A stretch of DNA of 7,062 nucleotides. Source: JAIVHC01 sp049975505. GTDB taxonomy: Bacteria; Desulfobacterota; Desulfuromonadia; Desulfuromonadales; Desulfuromonadaceae. Under the pieces are notes generated by a model. That model was not told where the DNA came from and ran no database searches. It saw only the letters and a program-made list of their open reading frames with translations. The position numbers were made by a program, and so were the translations under genes. The stretch lies in NCBI GenBank assembly GCA_049975505.1, contig JBNGCY010000094.1, positions 1 through 7,062 on the forward strand, in the 5' to 3' direction. Below are positions 6,028 through 7,062 of this stretch, piece after piece. Every line of letters starts with the position of its first letter. Within the stretch, counting starts at the first letter, position 1.

Positions 6028-6861
6028 TCAGTTTCCTCCGCCGGTGTCAATGCGGTTCAAAGTGATGAAAATGCCGCGCTCCGGGGTCTTGTTCATGTAG
6101 TCTCCACTGGCCTGAACCAGGGTGGAGCCGACGTGGAAACGATCCTGTGAATCACCTTGGAGGCGGACATTTTCAATAAAGGCCAGCAGATTGGTATTAA
6201 AATGCGTATCCGCCTTATCTCCAAGGATGATGGGAGGATCACCACTGAGCAGATCCAGGGCAAAACTGTTGATCAGAACGATGTGATTGTCATTGTCGAG
6301 ACCCACCACCCCCAGGGGAATCTGCTCCAGGATCTCCTGCGCCAGTTGGAGCACATGGCTGCGCAGCTGCAGGGATCGGGTGCGCTGTTCCACGAGTTTT
6401 TCCAGGTTGGTGTTCATTGCGCTGAGTTCGGCATTGCTCTCTTCCAGCTGGCGCTGCAGTTCCTTGTTGTGGCGCTTCAGGGCGGCAACTTCCACTGCCT
6501 GTGCCACTGTGGCGCACAACTCCTCGTCGTTCCAGGGTTTGGGAACAAACTTGAAGACATGCCCGATATTGATCGCCTCGAGCATTGCATTGGTGTCGGC
6601 AAAACCCGAGAGGATGATACGCATGGTGTCGGGGTTGATCTGCGCGCTGCGCACGAGAAATTCCACTCCGGACATTCCCGGCATGCGATAATCGGAAACA
6701 ATCACCTGAATATCGGGCTGCTGCTCTACGATATCGAGGGCTTCTTTACCTGATTCGGCAGTGATAATGGTGTAGTTGTCGTTTTCTATAAAAACGCGCT
6801 GGAGTGCGCGCAGAACGTTTTTCTCATCGTCAACGCAGAGTATTTTTATGTCTTCATTCAT
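6028..6861 (-). CDS. Response regulator: REC receiver, coiled coil, PAS-like domain
   Basis: This 277-residue protein has an N-terminal receiver domain (about 5-125) with the acidic pair Asp11-Asp12, phospho-acceptor Asp57 in VIVSDYRMPG, Ser85 at the switch position and Lys108 in VPKPWNDEEL. A long coiled coil follows (about 125-165). A C-terminal PAS-like domain spans about 172-270 (LEQIPLGVVGLDNDNHIVLINSFALDLL). No DNA-binding, GGDEF, EAL, HD-GYP or kinase domain is present, so output is probably by protein contact, most simply with the coupled HDOD protein. I chose ATG 6861 because the receiver fold starts immediately after it. A GTG at 6939 would add 26 residues without family support. 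The ribosome-binding site at 6861 is weak. No cognate histidine kinase is visible in the window. Confidence 0.92.
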   Translation of the reverse strand: MNEDIKILCVDDEKNVLRALQRVFIENDNYTIITAESGKEALDIVEQQPDIQVIVSDYRMPGMSGVEFLVRSAQINPDTMRIILSGFADTNAMLEAINIGHVFKFVPKPWNDEELCATVAQAVEVAALKRHNKELQRQLEESNAELSAMNTNLEKLVEQRTRSLQLRSHVLQLAQEILEQIPLGVVGLDNDNHIVLINSFALDLLSGDPPIILGDKADTHFNTNLLAFIENVRLQGDSQDRFHVGSTLVQASGDYMNKTPERGIFITLNRIDTGGGN

Positions 6862-7059
6862 GGTTGCAATCCGAAAAAATTTGCCCACAAAAGTGTAATG
6901 AACTTCTCGCATTAGTATGAATTTTGCGCTAAAGTTCACCGGGATAATTCACACAAGTTTACACATTAAACCTGTACCTGAAGGCAGGCTTAATTACCGG
7001 GGCTCAGTCTAGCATAAAAAAGGAGCAAAACCAGGGGTAAGTTTTGCAGGAGTGTTCAT
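6862..7059. other. Divergent intergenic region
   Basis: This 198-nt AT-rich spacer lies between the response regulator start (minus) and an ATG at the window edge (plus), so it should contain promoters in both directions. I see the dyad GTTTA-5-TAAAC at 6957-6971, which could be an operator. I see no pair of -35 and -10 boxes good enough to call on either strand. Confidence 0.45.
7025..7047 (+). promoter_or_regulatory. Hairpin adjoining the ribosome-binding site of the divergent gene
   Basis: GCAAAAC (7025-7031) and GTTTTGC (7041-7047) form a perfect 7-bp stem with a 9-nt loop. Each side is flanked by AGGAG (7021-7025 and 7048-7052); the downstream copy is the probable Shine-Dalgarno of the ATG at 7060. 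The stem ends exactly where that Shine-Dalgarno begins, so it could modulate initiation, or the dyad could be a protein-binding site in DNA. Confidence 0.4.
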
Positions 7060-7062
7060 ATG
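7060..7062 (+). CDS. Start codon of a divergent gene cut by the window edge
   Basis: The last three bases are ATG, preceded by CAGGAG at 7047-7052 with a 7-nt spacer, a good ribosome-binding arrangement. Only the start codon is visible, so nothing can be said about the product. Confidence 0.5.

Noticed and set aside
6157..6753. A 198-codon plus-strand frame opposite the response regulator
   Set aside because: The receiver and PAS motifs on the minus strand explain the coding bias; the antisense translation has no family features.
6862..6939. A longer response regulator from a GTG at 6939
   Set aside because: The extra 26 residues precede a complete receiver domain and show no family similarity; ATG 6861 fits the domain start.

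Overview
The window reads as chromosomal DNA of a Gram-negative proteobacterium, most likely a gammaproteobacterium. The main reasons are a minC-minD-minE order and MinD/MinE sequences very close to the E. coli type, plus a c-type-heme sensor diguanylate cyclase, a response regulator and an HDOD protein, all common in environmental Gammaproteobacteria. The genus cannot be fixed from the sequence. I see no tRNA, rRNA, CRISPR array, insertion sequence or phage gene.

Layout. (1) At 99-2138 (+) is a membrane-anchored diguanylate cyclase: a periplasmic Tll0287-like (DUF3365) domain with a CXXCH heme motif, then GAF, PAS and an intact GGDEF domain with an inhibitory RxxD site. (2) At 2178-2210 a perfect 10-bp inverted repeat separates it from the convergent min genes and may terminate from both sides. 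(3) At 4199-2229 (-) lie minC, minD and minE, the division-site placement system. minD and minE are 3 nt apart with the minE ribosome-binding site inside minD; minC is separated from minD by 117 nt. (4) At 4200-4537 is non-coding DNA with a terminator-like hairpin, two short palindromes and a long 14-bp inverted repeat that pairs completely (one G-U) only in the minus-strand transcript. (5) At 6861-4538 (-) is a three-gene unit: a REC-coiled coil-PAS response regulator, a cysteine-rich HDOD protein whose HD pair is degenerate (TGA of one gene directly abuts ATG of the next), and an ISOC-like isochorismatase-family hydrolase. (6) At 6862-7059 is a divergent intergenic region that ends in a hairpin and a good Shine-Dalgarno in front of an ATG at the very end of the window.

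How the genes may work together. MinC, MinD and MinE form the pole-to-pole oscillator that confines FtsZ to mid-cell. The cyclase would turn a periplasmic redox or ligand signal into cyclic di-GMP. The response regulator and HDOD protein look like a non-enzymatic phospho-relay output that acts through protein contacts. A link between these signalling genes and the min genes rests only on adjacency. I see no clear novel defence or mobile system here. The most unusual items are the HDOD/REC-PAS/hydrolase unit, the heme-DGC architecture, the Arg-to-His change in the MinC RSGQ motif, and the unexplained inverted repeat upstream of minC.
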